DNA of 64,000 nucleotides. Origin: WGAB01 sp964406105 (GTDB taxonomy: Bacteria; Hydrothermota; Hydrothermia; WGAB01). The stretch spans positions 1 to 64,000 of the forward strand of contig CAYOQK010000062.1 in NCBI GenBank assembly GCA_964406105.1, read 5' to 3'. This document shows positions 24,010 to 32,845 of this stretch, piece after piece. The notes under the pieces were generated by a model that saw only the letters and a program-made list of their open reading frames with translations, did no database searches and had not been told where the DNA came from. A program made the translations under genes and the position numbers. Positions within the stretch are counted from its first letter, which is position 1; every line of letters starts with the position of its first letter.

Positions 24010-25391
24010 GGTGCCAACTCCTCCAAGAGTTTTTCGCCTACGGTGTACACGTTGCCGGCTCCCAAAGTGATCACCAGATCGCCAGGTTGAAGCCACTCCT
24101 TCAGCACCTCCAGGGCCTGGTCCAGGGAAGACACCAGTCGTACCTTTTCCCGATCTTCTGGAGGGAAGCCTTCCAAAAGGAGCGACGAAGTGATGCCCGG
24201 CAAGGGGGTTTCGCCGGCGGCATAGATGGGGGTGAGGATCACCCGGTCCGCCAGCCGCAACGCCGGGCCGAAGTGGCGGTACAGTTGAGCGGTGCGGCTG
24301 TACCGGTGGGGCTGAAACACCACCACAATCCTTCCCCGTTGCCAGTATCTCCGGGCGGTTTCCAGCACCCTGCGGATCTCCGTGGGGTGGTGGCCGTAGT
24401 CGTCCACTACGGTAATGCCCCGCACCTCTCCTTTGATCTCAAAGCGACGCATGACGCCTTGGAACCCAGCCAGGGCCTCCAAGGCGGTGGTCACGGGGAT
24501 TTCCAGTTCCAAAGCCACGGCGATGGCTGCCAGGGCGTTTTGCAGGTTGTGCAGGCCAGGCACGGGCAGGTGAAGCGTGCCCAGGGCCTGAGAGTGGTAC
24601 CGCACGCGAGCCCCTGCCTCAAACCCCTGGGTCCAGGGCTCCTCGGCCACCAGGTCGGCCTCGGGGTGGAACCCGTAAGTCATCACCCGCCGAGAGGCGG
24701 ACTCTGCCACCTCAGCGGCGTGGGGATCGTCGCGATTGATCAAGGCCAGGCCGTAAAAGGGCACCTTGTTCACAAACTCCAGAAAGGCCTGTTTCAGTTG
24801 GATGAAGTTGCCGTAGTGGTTCAGGTGCTCACGGTCCACGTTGGTTACCACCGCGATGGTGGGGTAGAGTTTTAGGAAGGAGGCGTCGGACTCGTCGGCC
24901 TCGGCCACCATGTAGGGCCCTTGACCTATCTGGCCGCCGGTACCCGTGTTCCGCAGGATCCCCCCGACGAACAGTGTGGGCTCCAATCCCGCATGGTTCA
25001 ACACGTGGCCGATCATGGAGGTGGTGGTGGTTTTCCCATGGGAACCAGAAACCGCAATGCTGTACTTCATCCGCATGAGTTCGGCCAGCATTTCGGCCCG
25101 ATGGATCACCGCCAGTTTACGGCGATGGGCTTCCACCAGTTCGGGGTTGTTGGGGGGGATGGCGGTGGAGTACACCACCACCTGGGCGTCTCCCAGATGA
25201 CTGGGATCGTGGCCGTAGGCGATGGGGATTCCCAGGGATTCCAGCCTGCGGGTGATGGGGGAAGGGGTTAGGTCGGAACCGCTCACCTGGAACCCCAGGT
25301 TGTGCAGGATCTCGGCGATACCGCTCATGCCAGACCCGCCAATGCCGATCATGTGGATGCGGTGGAACTTGCGGGGCACGTGGGGATTCAT
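24006..25391 (-). CDS. murC: UDP-N-acetylmuramate--L-alanine ligase
   Basis: This 461-residue Mur ligase adds L-Ala to UDP-MurNAc. The N-terminal Rossmann loop is IHMIGIGGSGMSGIAEIL (about residues 12-29) and the ATP loop is VSGSHGKTTTTSMIGHVL (about 109-126). VVDDYGHHPTEIRRVLET and FQPHRYSRT mark the central and C-terminal domains. Length and domain order are typical. It overlaps both murG and murB as ATGA. Confidence 0.97.
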   Translation of the reverse strand: MNPHVPRKFHRIHMIGIGGSGMSGIAEILHNLGFQVSGSDLTPSPITRRLESLGIPIAYGHDPSHLGDAQVVVYSTAIPPNNPELVEAHRRKLAVIHRAEMLAELMRMKYSIAVSGSHGKTTTTSMIGHVLNHAGLEPTLFVGGILRNTGTGGQIGQGPYMVAEADESDASFLKLYPTIAVVTNVDREHLNHYGNFIQLKQAFLEFVNKVPFYGLALINRDDPHAAEVAESASRRVMTYGFHPEADLVAEEPWTQGFEAGARVRYHSQALGTLHLPVPGLHNLQNALAAIAVALELEIPVTTALEALAGFQGVMRRFEIKGEVRGITVVDDYGHHPTEIRRVLETARRYWQRGRIVVVFQPHRYSRTAQLYRHFGPALRLADRVILTPIYAAGETPLPGITSSLLLEGFPPEDREKVRLVSSLDQALEVLKEWLQPGDLVITLGAGNVYTVGEKLLEELAP

Positions 25392-26476
25392 GGCTCCACC
25401 ATCCTCTCTACGGTTCGCACAATGGTTTCCGCTGCGTTGGGCAGCGAGAGGGCTTGAGCGTTCTGGGCCAGGGTTCGTAAGCGTTCCGGATGGGCCAGCA
25501 GGTTTTGGAGAAGCCGGGAAGTGGCCTCCAGGCTCAGTTCCTCTTCCCGCACCACCAGAGCCGCATTACGCTGGGCCAGGGCTTGGGCATTGAGGTGTTG
25601 ATGCCCTCGGGCACCGGTGAAGGGCACAAGCAGGGCAGGCACCCCGAAGTAGGTGATCTCTGCCAGGGCCCCGCCGCCCGCCCGCGACACCACCAAGGTG
25701 GCTGCCTGGTACGCCAAAGCCATTTCTCGTGTGTTGAAGTACCGCACGATGCGGTAGTTGTTGCCCAACTCGCCATAGTCGGATACCAGGTCTTCGTACA
25801 CTCGTCCAGCCTGTACCAGGAAGTAAGCGTCGGAGAAACTCCGGGCCACTTGGGCGAAGTGGCGGGCCAGGATCTCGCTGCCCTGGCTGCCCCCGAGCAC
25901 CAGGATCACGGGCCCGGATTCGGGCAGATCCAACGCTCTCCGAGCCTCGTGGGGTGGAACCCGGGTATTCCGGAGTTCCCGCCGCAGAGGGTTACCGGTT
26001 ACCAGGGTGGGGACATCAGCCGGCAGATGGCTTTGGGTTTCGCCGAAACTCAGGAAGACCATTCGGGCCCCAGGGGCGAAGTGTTGGATGGTGGCACCGG
26101 GCTCCACGTTCTGCTCCAGCAGGAAATAGGGGATCCGCAGGGCCTGGGCTACCAGCAGGCCGGGCACGCTGGCGAAGCTGCCGGTGGCGATGACTGCTCG
26201 GGGTCGGAATCGGTACACCCCCAGGATGCCCAAGGTTTCCAGCACTCCTAAGGCGATTTTGAGGCCGCTCCATGTGGCGCGAAGGCCCTTGCCCACGATG
26301 GGTCCGGCCGCCACACGGAACACGCGGAAACCCAGGCGATCGTGGCGGAAGGGAACCCGCGGGGTGCCTCCCAGGATCATGTACACCTCGTGCCCGTGGT
26401 CCTGAGCGGTTTGGGCCACCTCCAGGGCGGGGTACAGGTGCCCTCCCGAGGCCCCAGACACCACCAGGATCCTCAT
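25388..26476 (-). CDS. murG: UDP-GlcNAc:lipid I GlcNAc transferase MurG
   Basis: This 362-residue GT28 glycosyltransferase makes lipid II at the inner face of the membrane. It has RILVVSGASGGHLYPALEVA (the first Gly loop, GASGGH in place of the common GGTGGH), ATGSFASVPGLLVA, LEQNVEPG, LVLGGSQGSEILARHFAQVA and SRAGGGALAEITYFGVPALLVP. An ATGA overlap with ftsW fixes the ATG at 26476. Confidence 0.96.
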   Translation of the reverse strand: MRILVVSGASGGHLYPALEVAQTAQDHGHEVYMILGGTPRVPFRHDRLGFRVFRVAAGPIVGKGLRATWSGLKIALGVLETLGILGVYRFRPRAVIATGSFASVPGLLVAQALRIPYFLLEQNVEPGATIQHFAPGARMVFLSFGETQSHLPADVPTLVTGNPLRRELRNTRVPPHEARRALDLPESGPVILVLGGSQGSEILARHFAQVARSFSDAYFLVQAGRVYEDLVSDYGELGNNYRIVRYFNTREMALAYQAATLVVSRAGGGALAEITYFGVPALLVPFTGARGHQHLNAQALAQRNAALVVREEELSLEATSRLLQNLLAHPERLRTLAQNAQALSLPNAAETIVRTVERMVEP

Positions 26477-27651
26477 CTCAACACCTCCCAGCCGGTTTGG
26501 GCCAGGTGGTGCAGTCGCAGCAGGAAGCCCAGGAGCACCATGTGCAGCCACAGGTTGGATCCTCCCCGGCTGATGAAGGGCAACGGCTGACCCGTGGGTG
26601 GGAGCACGCCCAGCACCACACCCATGTGGGCCAGGGGGAACACCAGGAGGATCAGCCCGATGCCTGCGGCGGTGAGGTAGAACATCGGGTCCTTGTGGCG
26701 GGCTTGGAGCCGTTGGGCCACGGAGAAGGCCCGCCATCCGAGGAGCAGGTACAGGCCCAGCACGATCCACATGCCCAAGAGGCCCATCTCCTCGCCGATC
26801 ACCGCATACACGAAGTCGGTGTCCGGTTCGGTGAGGTGGGCGAACTTGATCTTGCCGCGGCCGATGCCGGTGCCCAGGATACCGCCCTCACTCAACCCCA
26901 GGGACACGTACTGCAGGTTCGTGTGGTCTTCGGGGTGCAGGAACAGGTGCACCCGTTTGCCCACATACTGGAATTTGCCGGTGATCTTCCCTGCCATCTG
27001 GGGAGGAAGGAAGCGCAGGGAACCCGCCACAAGAAGCGTGAGGGCCAGGCCAGCGGCCCCCAGGGCAAAGAAGTGCCGCAGGGGTACCCCAGCCAGGAAG
27101 AGCATCCCGAGGGCCACCACCCCCAGGAGCCCTGCGGTGGACACGTCGGGTTGAAGGACCACCAGGCCGATGAGCAGGCCCACGCCGATCAGCACGGGCA
27201 GAAGTCCACGTCCAAACAGGTGGAACCATTGGCCTCGCGCCGAGGCGTACCATGCGATGAACCATACCAGGGCCAGTTTGGCGAACTCGGAGGGTTGAAA
27301 GCGGAGGGGCCCGATCCCCAACCACCGGGAGGCGCCGTGCGACACCTGACCCCTGAGCACCACCGCGATCAGGAGCACCACAATGAGGATCAGGAAGGGC
27401 AGGGCCACACGGCGGTACCACCGCACGGGGAACAGGATGGCCGCCAGGAACAAGAGGAATCCGGGGATCAGGCGGATCACGTAGTTTCGGGTGATGACCA
27501 GGGCTTTCCAAGGGTCCACGCCTTGGTCCACCGCCTTGTAGAATCCGACGGAGAAGGACATGGTGATCCCGATCACCACGAGGATGGCGAGGGCGAGGAT
27601 CACCCAGTAGTCCAGGGCGAAGCCCCTATGGTGCGAGTTTTTGTACGGCAT
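26473..27651 (-). CDS. ftsW: SEDS glycosyltransferase FtsW
   Basis: This 392-residue multi-spanning SEDS protein polymerises lipid II at the division site, working with FtsI. It starts MPYKNSHHRGFALDYWVILA, has about ten membrane segments, and shows the SEDS hallmarks GIGPLRFQPSEFAKLALVWF (about residues 115-134), LQPDVSTAGLL and GIGRGKIKFAHLTEPDTDFV. The tail is LPFISRGGSNLWLHMVLLGF. The ATG at 27651 overlaps murD by 26 bases. Position in the dcw cluster favours FtsW over RodA. Confidence 0.95.
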   Translation of the reverse strand: MPYKNSHHRGFALDYWVILALAILVVIGITMSFSVGFYKAVDQGVDPWKALVITRNYVIRLIPGFLLFLAAILFPVRWYRRVALPFLILIVVLLIAVVLRGQVSHGASRWLGIGPLRFQPSEFAKLALVWFIAWYASARGQWFHLFGRGLLPVLIGVGLLIGLVVLQPDVSTAGLLGVVALGMLFLAGVPLRHFFALGAAGLALTLLVAGSLRFLPPQMAGKITGKFQYVGKRVHLFLHPEDHTNLQYVSLGLSEGGILGTGIGRGKIKFAHLTEPDTDFVYAVIGEEMGLLGMWIVLGLYLLLGWRAFSVAQRLQARHKDPMFYLTAAGIGLILLVFPLAHMGVVLGVLPPTGQPLPFISRGGSNLWLHMVLLGFLLRLHHLAQTGWEVLR

Positions 27652-28963
27652 GTTTAAACCGTTCTCCGCGTTCCCGATAGTTGGCAAACATATCAAAGGA
27701 CGCGCACGCCGGGGAGAGGAGCACCACTCCCCGGGGTTGCACCCACCGATAGGCCAGGGTGACGGCCTCCTCCAGGGTGGTGGCTCGTTGAACCCGGTGG
27801 CGGGGGCCGAATATTTTAAGGATGTCTTCCGCCGCTTCACCAATGGCCACGATGCCAGCCAGGTGGGAAGGCAGGGCGGGCTCCAGTTCCGCCAGGTTTA
27901 ACCCTTTGGCCCGGCCTCCCAAGATCAGGGCCACGGGGCCCAGATCGGCCACCCGTTGCAGTGCGAAGGCCGTGGCATGCGGATTGGTGGCCTTGGAGTC
28001 GTTGATGAACCACACCTGGCCCCGTTGAGCCACAGGTTCCAAACGGTGTGGAAACCCCCGAAACCGTTGTAGGGTGGCCTGGAGGGGGGCCAGATCCCCG
28101 TGAAACCCATAGGCGGCTACGCTGGCCGCCACAAGGTTCTCTTGGTACCAGCGGGCTGCTGGATGAGGGGGGAGGGGCAAGGTGGCGGGAGGACGGTGGG
28201 GCAGGCGGAGCACGATCCGATGGCCCTGCACATATCCGCCGGTGACCGGCCGTTGCACGGAGAAGTACACCACCCGGGCACGCAGGGTGCCCCCGGCTTG
28301 TCGCACCCGTGGGTCGTCGGCGTTGAGCACCGCCAGGTCGTTGGGGCCCAGTCGCTGGAGCAGGTCCAACTTGGTACGGAAGTAAGCATCCACCGAGCCA
28401 TGCCAATCCAGATGGTCGGGAGCCAGGTTCAGGAGCACGGCGATCTGAGGCCGGAACCGTCGTGCGTAGAACAATTGGAAACTGGAGACCTCGGCCACCA
28501 CAGGGTGGGTCCGCAGGTGAGGCGGTACCAGCAGCAGAGGATTGCCCACGTTGCCAGCCAGCACGCTGCCAGGGACCATTTGGTGCAATAGGGTGGCGAC
28601 GGTGGTTTTGCCGTTGGTGCCGGTCACCGCCAGCACAGGGCCCTGGAGTTGGTCCCAGCCGAGGTCCAGTTCCGTGGTTACGGGCAGGCTGCTCCCCAAA
28701 GCCCGGTGCACAGGAAACCGATGGGGTGGCACCCCTGGGCTGACCACCAGAGCGTCGGCCTGGAGTGTTCGGGCCGTGTGGCCTCCCCATTCCAGGTGTG
28801 CTCCCAGGCGTTTGAGGTAGGCCTGGATGCGGGGGGCAGGCCGGTCCTGGTCAGACACCAGAATGCGGTTGCCTTGGCGGGCGAGCACTGCGGCGGCGGC
28901 GCGGCCCGAGATGCCGGCACCGATCACGCTTACGGTTTTCCCCTTGAGCTCCTGCAGCCTCAT
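27626..28963 (-). CDS. murD: UDP-MurNAc-L-alanine--D-glutamate ligase
   Basis: This 445-residue Mur ligase adds D-Glu. It shows VSVIGAGISGRAAAAVLARQ at the N-terminus, the ATP loop LAVTGTNGKTTVATLLHQM (about residues 109-127), LLNLAPDHLDWHGSVDAYFR, FINDSKATNPHATAFAL and the C-terminal LLSPACASFDMFANYRERG. All are normal for MurD. It overlaps mraY (ATGA) upstream and ftsW downstream. Confidence 0.97.
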   Translation of the reverse strand: MRLQELKGKTVSVIGAGISGRAAAAVLARQGNRILVSDQDRPAPRIQAYLKRLGAHLEWGGHTARTLQADALVVSPGVPPHRFPVHRALGSSLPVTTELDLGWDQLQGPVLAVTGTNGKTTVATLLHQMVPGSVLAGNVGNPLLLVPPHLRTHPVVAEVSSFQLFYARRFRPQIAVLLNLAPDHLDWHGSVDAYFRTKLDLLQRLGPNDLAVLNADDPRVRQAGGTLRARVVYFSVQRPVTGGYVQGHRIVLRLPHRPPATLPLPPHPAARWYQENLVAASVAAYGFHGDLAPLQATLQRFRGFPHRLEPVAQRGQVWFINDSKATNPHATAFALQRVADLGPVALILGGRAKGLNLAELEPALPSHLAGIVAIGEAAEDILKIFGPRHRVQRATTLEEAVTLAYRWVQPRGVVLLSPACASFDMFANYRERGERFKHAVQKLAP

Positions 28964-30036
28964 CGGATCTTCAGCGTGCTCAAGGCCAGAAGAGAGAAGA
29001 TCATGGAAAGGATCCAGAACCGCACCACGATCTTAGGCTCCTTCCAGCCGAGTTTTTCAAAGTGGTGGTGCACCGGTGCCATGAGGAACACGCGCCGTTT
29101 GAATCGCCGATAAGCGTACACCTGGATGATCACCGAAAGGGCCTCCATCACGAAGATGCCGCCGGCAACGGCCAGCAGCAGTTCCTGTTTGGTGAGGATG
29201 GCCAGCACCGCGAAGGCAGCGCCCAGGCCCTGGGAGCCCGTATCGCCCATGAAGATGTCGGCGGGATAGGTGTTGTACCACAGGAACGCCAGCAGGGCGC
29301 CGATGAGGCTGGCGGCGAACACGGCCAGTTCGCCCATACCGGGTTGGTACAGCACGTTGAGGTAGTGGGATAGCCGTGCGTGGCCCTGGATATAGGCCAC
29401 CGCCATCAGAACACCCAGTGGAGCCAAGGCGGTGCCTGCGGCCAGGCCGTCCAGGCCATCGGTGAGGTTGACCGCATTGGAGGTGCCCACGAACACAAAC
29501 CACAGGAACACGGGGTAGAGCCAGCCGAAGTAGAGCAGGTAGTTTTTGAAAAAGAGCATTTGGGTGGTGAAGGCCAGGTCGTCGTAGGTGAGCCACACAA
29601 AGAGGAACATGGCCACGGCCACCAGCCCTTGGATCCACAGTTTCGTTCGTTTAGAAAGCCCTTTGCTTTTGCCGTCGCGCAGTTTCAGGAGGTCGTCGGC
29701 GAACCCCATCAGGGTGAGCACGAGCACCACACCGAGGCTCACCCACAGGAAAGGCACGTTCCATCGGGCCCAGAGCAGGGCGGCCAAGAGGGCTGCTGAG
29801 AGGAACACGAGCCCCCCGGAGGTGGGGGTTCCCCGTTTGCTGGCGTGGTGTGTGAGGTCGTCTAAGATCACCTCGCCGTAGTTGCGTTGCCGGATCCATC
29901 GGATGAAGGGGGGGAGAGCCACGAAGGTGAGCACAAAGGCGGTGATGGCGGCCATAAGGGCCCGGAAAGTGGTGTATCGGAACAGGTTGAACAGGATGGA
30001 ATACTTGGCCAGCGGGGTGAGCAGGTGGTACAGCAT
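28960..30036 (-). CDS. mraY: phospho-MurNAc-pentapeptide transferase MraY
   Basis: This 358-residue membrane enzyme makes lipid I. About ten membrane segments carry the family motifs GTPTSGGLVFLSAAL, FADDLLKLRDGKSKGLS (about residues 110-126), NAVNLTDGLDGLAAGTAL (about 184-201), FMGDTGSQGLGAAFA and the cytosolic APVHHHFEKLGWKEPKIV. The start is the ATG at 30036, which shares one base with the murF stop (TGATG). Confidence 0.97.
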   Translation of the reverse strand: MLYHLLTPLAKYSILFNLFRYTTFRALMAAITAFVLTFVALPPFIRWIRQRNYGEVILDDLTHHASKRGTPTSGGLVFLSAALLAALLWARWNVPFLWVSLGVVLVLTLMGFADDLLKLRDGKSKGLSKRTKLWIQGLVAVAMFLFVWLTYDDLAFTTQMLFFKNYLLYFGWLYPVFLWFVFVGTSNAVNLTDGLDGLAAGTALAPLGVLMAVAYIQGHARLSHYLNVLYQPGMGELAVFAASLIGALLAFLWYNTYPADIFMGDTGSQGLGAAFAVLAILTKQELLLAVAGGIFVMEALSVIIQVYAYRRFKRRVFLMAPVHHHFEKLGWKEPKIVVRFWILSMIFSLLALSTLKIR

Positions 30037-31397
30037 CAGCGGGTTCCTCCGTTGGCATCCCACAGGTGTGGGAGCAGGGTTTCCAACGCCACGGCTCTGG
30101 AAGCTTTCAGGGCGAGGATGTCTCCAGGTTTCAGGGCTCTGCGTACGGTGTCTGCGGCTTCCTCAGGATGCAGGAAGTGGGCAAGGAGTTCCATGGGGCG
30201 GTGGCGGAGTTCCTCTACGTAAAAGCGGGCCTCAGGCCCCACGGCCACCAGCCGACGAAAGCCCAGTTCATAGGCGCGGCGCGCCACGCGCCGGTGCAGG
30301 GGTTCGCTGAAGTCTCCGAGTTCCCGCATATCGCCCAGTACCAGCAGCACTCGGTGACTTTCCGGTGCCAGCGTTTGGAGCAAGTTTTCCACCGAAGCGG
30401 GGTTGGCGTTGTAAGCATCGTTGACCACGGTGATGCCCCCACGTTGGAACACCTCCATCCGCATGTTGGGAGGCCGGAAACTGGCCAGAGCTTGGTGGAT
30501 TTCCTCCAGCGAGAGGCCCAGGTGTTGGGCCATCAGCACGGCGCCCAGGGTGATGGAAAGGGGGCCTGGCCCGCCGGGCCGGCTGACCCACTCCCGACCC
30601 TGCCAGCGCCACCGGTTCTCTTCCAAACCGATGTTCAAAGGTTGTACGTTCTGGCTTTTTGGGCCGAAGGGCACGAGTTCCACGCCCTCGGGGAGTACTC
30701 GCTGGAACAGGGGGAAATAGGGTTCCAGGGTTTCGTTGGCAAAGGCTGGGCCAGGTGTGGTGTGGTAGAAAAGGTTGGCCTTTTCGCGGGCGATGGCTTC
30801 CAGGGAACCGAAGAAGCCCAGGTGGGCCTCTGCCACTGCGGTCAGCAGGGCCAGGTGGGGCCGGGCGATGGCGGCCAGTGCGTTCATCTCGCCAGGGTGG
30901 TTGGTGCCGAGTTCCAGTACCAGGATCTGGGCATCCTCGGGAGCGTTCAAAAGGGTGAGCGGCAAGCCCAGGAAGTTGTTGTAGCTCTTGGGGGCCTTAT
31001 GGACCCGATAGCGGATGGCCAACAGGTGGGCCAGCAGGTCCTTCGCCGTGGTTTTTCCCACGGAGCCTGTAATTCCGATGATACGAGCGCGGAGCCGCAT
31101 ACGAGCGGTCCGTGCCAGGTCCAGGAGGGCCTGTTGAGGGTCAGAAACGTGGATCAGAGGAAGGGAGTTCCCTTGGGGCCGTCGGTCGGTGAGCACCGCC
31201 ACTGCTCCCCGTTGGAGCGCCTGGTTTGAGAACTCTACGCCGTGGTGGTGTTCTCCTTGGAGGGCAACGAAGAGCTGGCCTGGAGCCACGGTGCGGGAAT
31301 CCAGTGAAATGCCGCGGATCCGTTGCTCTGGTGGGAGGTGTTCCAGGGTCCCCTGAGTGATCCGAGCCACTTCCTCGGCGGTCCAGGTGAGGGTCAT
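30036..31397 (-). CDS. murF: UDP-MurNAc-tripeptide--D-alanyl-D-alanine ligase
   Basis: This 453-residue Mur ligase adds the D-Ala-D-Ala dipeptide. The ATP loop is GITGSVGKTTAKDLLAHLLA (about residues 106-125); LELGTNHPGEMNALAAIARP and VVNDAYNANPASVENLLQTL follow, then LVLGDMRELGDFSEPLHRRV. Domain order and length are typical. There is no ddl in the window to supply the dipeptide. ATGA overlap with murE. Confidence 0.96.
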   Translation of the reverse strand: MTLTWTAEEVARITQGTLEHLPPEQRIRGISLDSRTVAPGQLFVALQGEHHHGVEFSNQALQRGAVAVLTDRRPQGNSLPLIHVSDPQQALLDLARTARMRLRARIIGITGSVGKTTAKDLLAHLLAIRYRVHKAPKSYNNFLGLPLTLLNAPEDAQILVLELGTNHPGEMNALAAIARPHLALLTAVAEAHLGFFGSLEAIAREKANLFYHTTPGPAFANETLEPYFPLFQRVLPEGVELVPFGPKSQNVQPLNIGLEENRWRWQGREWVSRPGGPGPLSITLGAVLMAQHLGLSLEEIHQALASFRPPNMRMEVFQRGGITVVNDAYNANPASVENLLQTLAPESHRVLLVLGDMRELGDFSEPLHRRVARRAYELGFRRLVAVGPEARFYVEELRHRPMELLAHFLHPEEAADTVRRALKPGDILALKASRAVALETLLPHLWDANGGTR

Positions 31398-32845
31398 GGC
31401 AGAAGCCCCCGTTGTTTCAGGATTTCGCGGGCCACTTTGCGGTCGTCAAAGGGGATTTTTTGGCCTTGGAGGGTTTGGGTGATCTCGTGGCCTTTGCCGG
31501 CCAGGATCACTACGTCACCGGGCTCGGCCAGGCGGATGGCCAGCTCAATGGCCTTGCGGCGATCGGGCTCCACGTGGACCTCTCGGCCGATGTGCTGCAG
31601 CCCCTCCAGGAGATCGGCGATGATGGCCAGGGGGTCTTCGGAGCGCGGGTTGTCCGAGGTGATCACCAGTACGTCGGATCCCTGTTCCACGGTGCGGGCC
31701 ATCAAGGGCCGTTTGCCGATGTCTCGGTCGCCCCCGGCTCCGAAGACCGTGATGATGCGGCGGGGAGAGAGTTCACGCACGGCAGTAAGGAGCACCTCCA
31801 GGGCGTCTGGAGTGTGGGCGTAGTCCACGATTACCTGGAAGGGGGCGCCGCGGTGGAGCAGGGTTTGGAACCGGCCAGGTACGCCGGTAAACCGTTCGCG
31901 GAAGGCCTCTTGGTATGCCAGGGGATTGTCGCCGGTGTAGGCGTAGAAGGCCAGGAAGGCAGCCATCAAGTTGTAGGCGTTGTATCGGCCGGGCATGGGT
32001 AGGGAGAAGCGACCGCTGAGCAGGCCGTGGAACTCCAGGTCCATGCCGAAGAGGTCGTTTTTCAGGATTTGTACCCGGAGATCAGCCTGGGGCGATTGGC
32101 CGAAGGTGAGCACCCGGGCCGCTCGGGCCCGCTGGAGGACTTGCGGAGCCACGGGATCATCGGCGTTGACCACCAGCACCTCGGCCACACGTTCCAGGAA
32201 CCGCATCTTGGCCTCCAGGTACTGCTCCAGGCTGCCGTGGTAATCCAGGTGATCACGGCCCAGGTTGGTGAACACCCCGTAGCGGAAGTGGATGTGATCA
32301 ATGCGGTGTTCGGCCACGCCGTGGCTGGACACCTCCATGACGGCGGCTTGGCCGCCTGCGTCCAGGATTTCCCGGAGGAAGCGTTGGAGATCCAGAGATT
32401 CGGGGGTGGTGAGGGAGGCGAGGAGGCGGCGGTCCAGCAGATCGTACTCAATGGTGCTCAAGAGACCGGTGGGCACGCCGGCCAAGTCCAAAAGGGTGCG
32501 GAGCAGATAGGCTGTGGTGGTTTTGCCGTTGGTGCCGGTGATCCCAAACACCGTGAGGTGCCGTGAGGGGTGGCCGTAGAACCGGGCGGCTACCTGGGCC
32601 ATGGCCATTCGGGTGTTGGGGACCCGGACCTGCAGGAGGTCCACCTCTGGCACCCGATGTTCTACCAGGGCTGCCACGGCTCCCTTGCGGCGGGCGTCCT
32701 CCAAGAACCGGTGGCCGTCGTGGCGGCGGCCACTCAGCGCAATGAAGAGATCACCCCGCTGCACCCGGAGGCTGTTGTAGGCCAGTCCCCGCACCTCGGG
32801 ATCGCGGGGAAGGTCTTTACGCTCAAGGAGTTGCGATAGTTTCAT
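31394..32845 (-). CDS. murE: UDP-MurNAc-tripeptide synthetase (meso-DAP type)
   Basis: This 483-residue Mur ligase adds the third stem residue. The ATP loop is FGITGTNGKTTTAYLLRTLL (about residues 107-126), with MEVSSHGVAEHRI and VVDYAHTPDALEVLLTAVRE. The substrate motif reads SDNPRSEDP, and DNPR is the signature of meso-diaminopimelate-adding enzymes, so the peptidoglycan is probably Gram-negative type. I choose the ATG at 32845; it overlaps ftsI by 23 bases, and the upstream in-frame sequence is not MurE-like. Confidence 0.96.
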   Translation of the reverse strand: MKLSQLLERKDLPRDPEVRGLAYNSLRVQRGDLFIALSGRRHDGHRFLEDARRKGAVAALVEHRVPEVDLLQVRVPNTRMAMAQVAARFYGHPSRHLTVFGITGTNGKTTTAYLLRTLLDLAGVPTGLLSTIEYDLLDRRLLASLTTPESLDLQRFLREILDAGGQAAVMEVSSHGVAEHRIDHIHFRYGVFTNLGRDHLDYHGSLEQYLEAKMRFLERVAEVLVVNADDPVAPQVLQRARAARVLTFGQSPQADLRVQILKNDLFGMDLEFHGLLSGRFSLPMPGRYNAYNLMAAFLAFYAYTGDNPLAYQEAFRERFTGVPGRFQTLLHRGAPFQVIVDYAHTPDALEVLLTAVRELSPRRIITVFGAGGDRDIGKRPLMARTVEQGSDVLVITSDNPRSEDPLAIIADLLEGLQHIGREVHVEPDRRKAIELAIRLAEPGDVVILAGKGHEITQTLQGQKIPFDDRKVAREILKQRGLLP

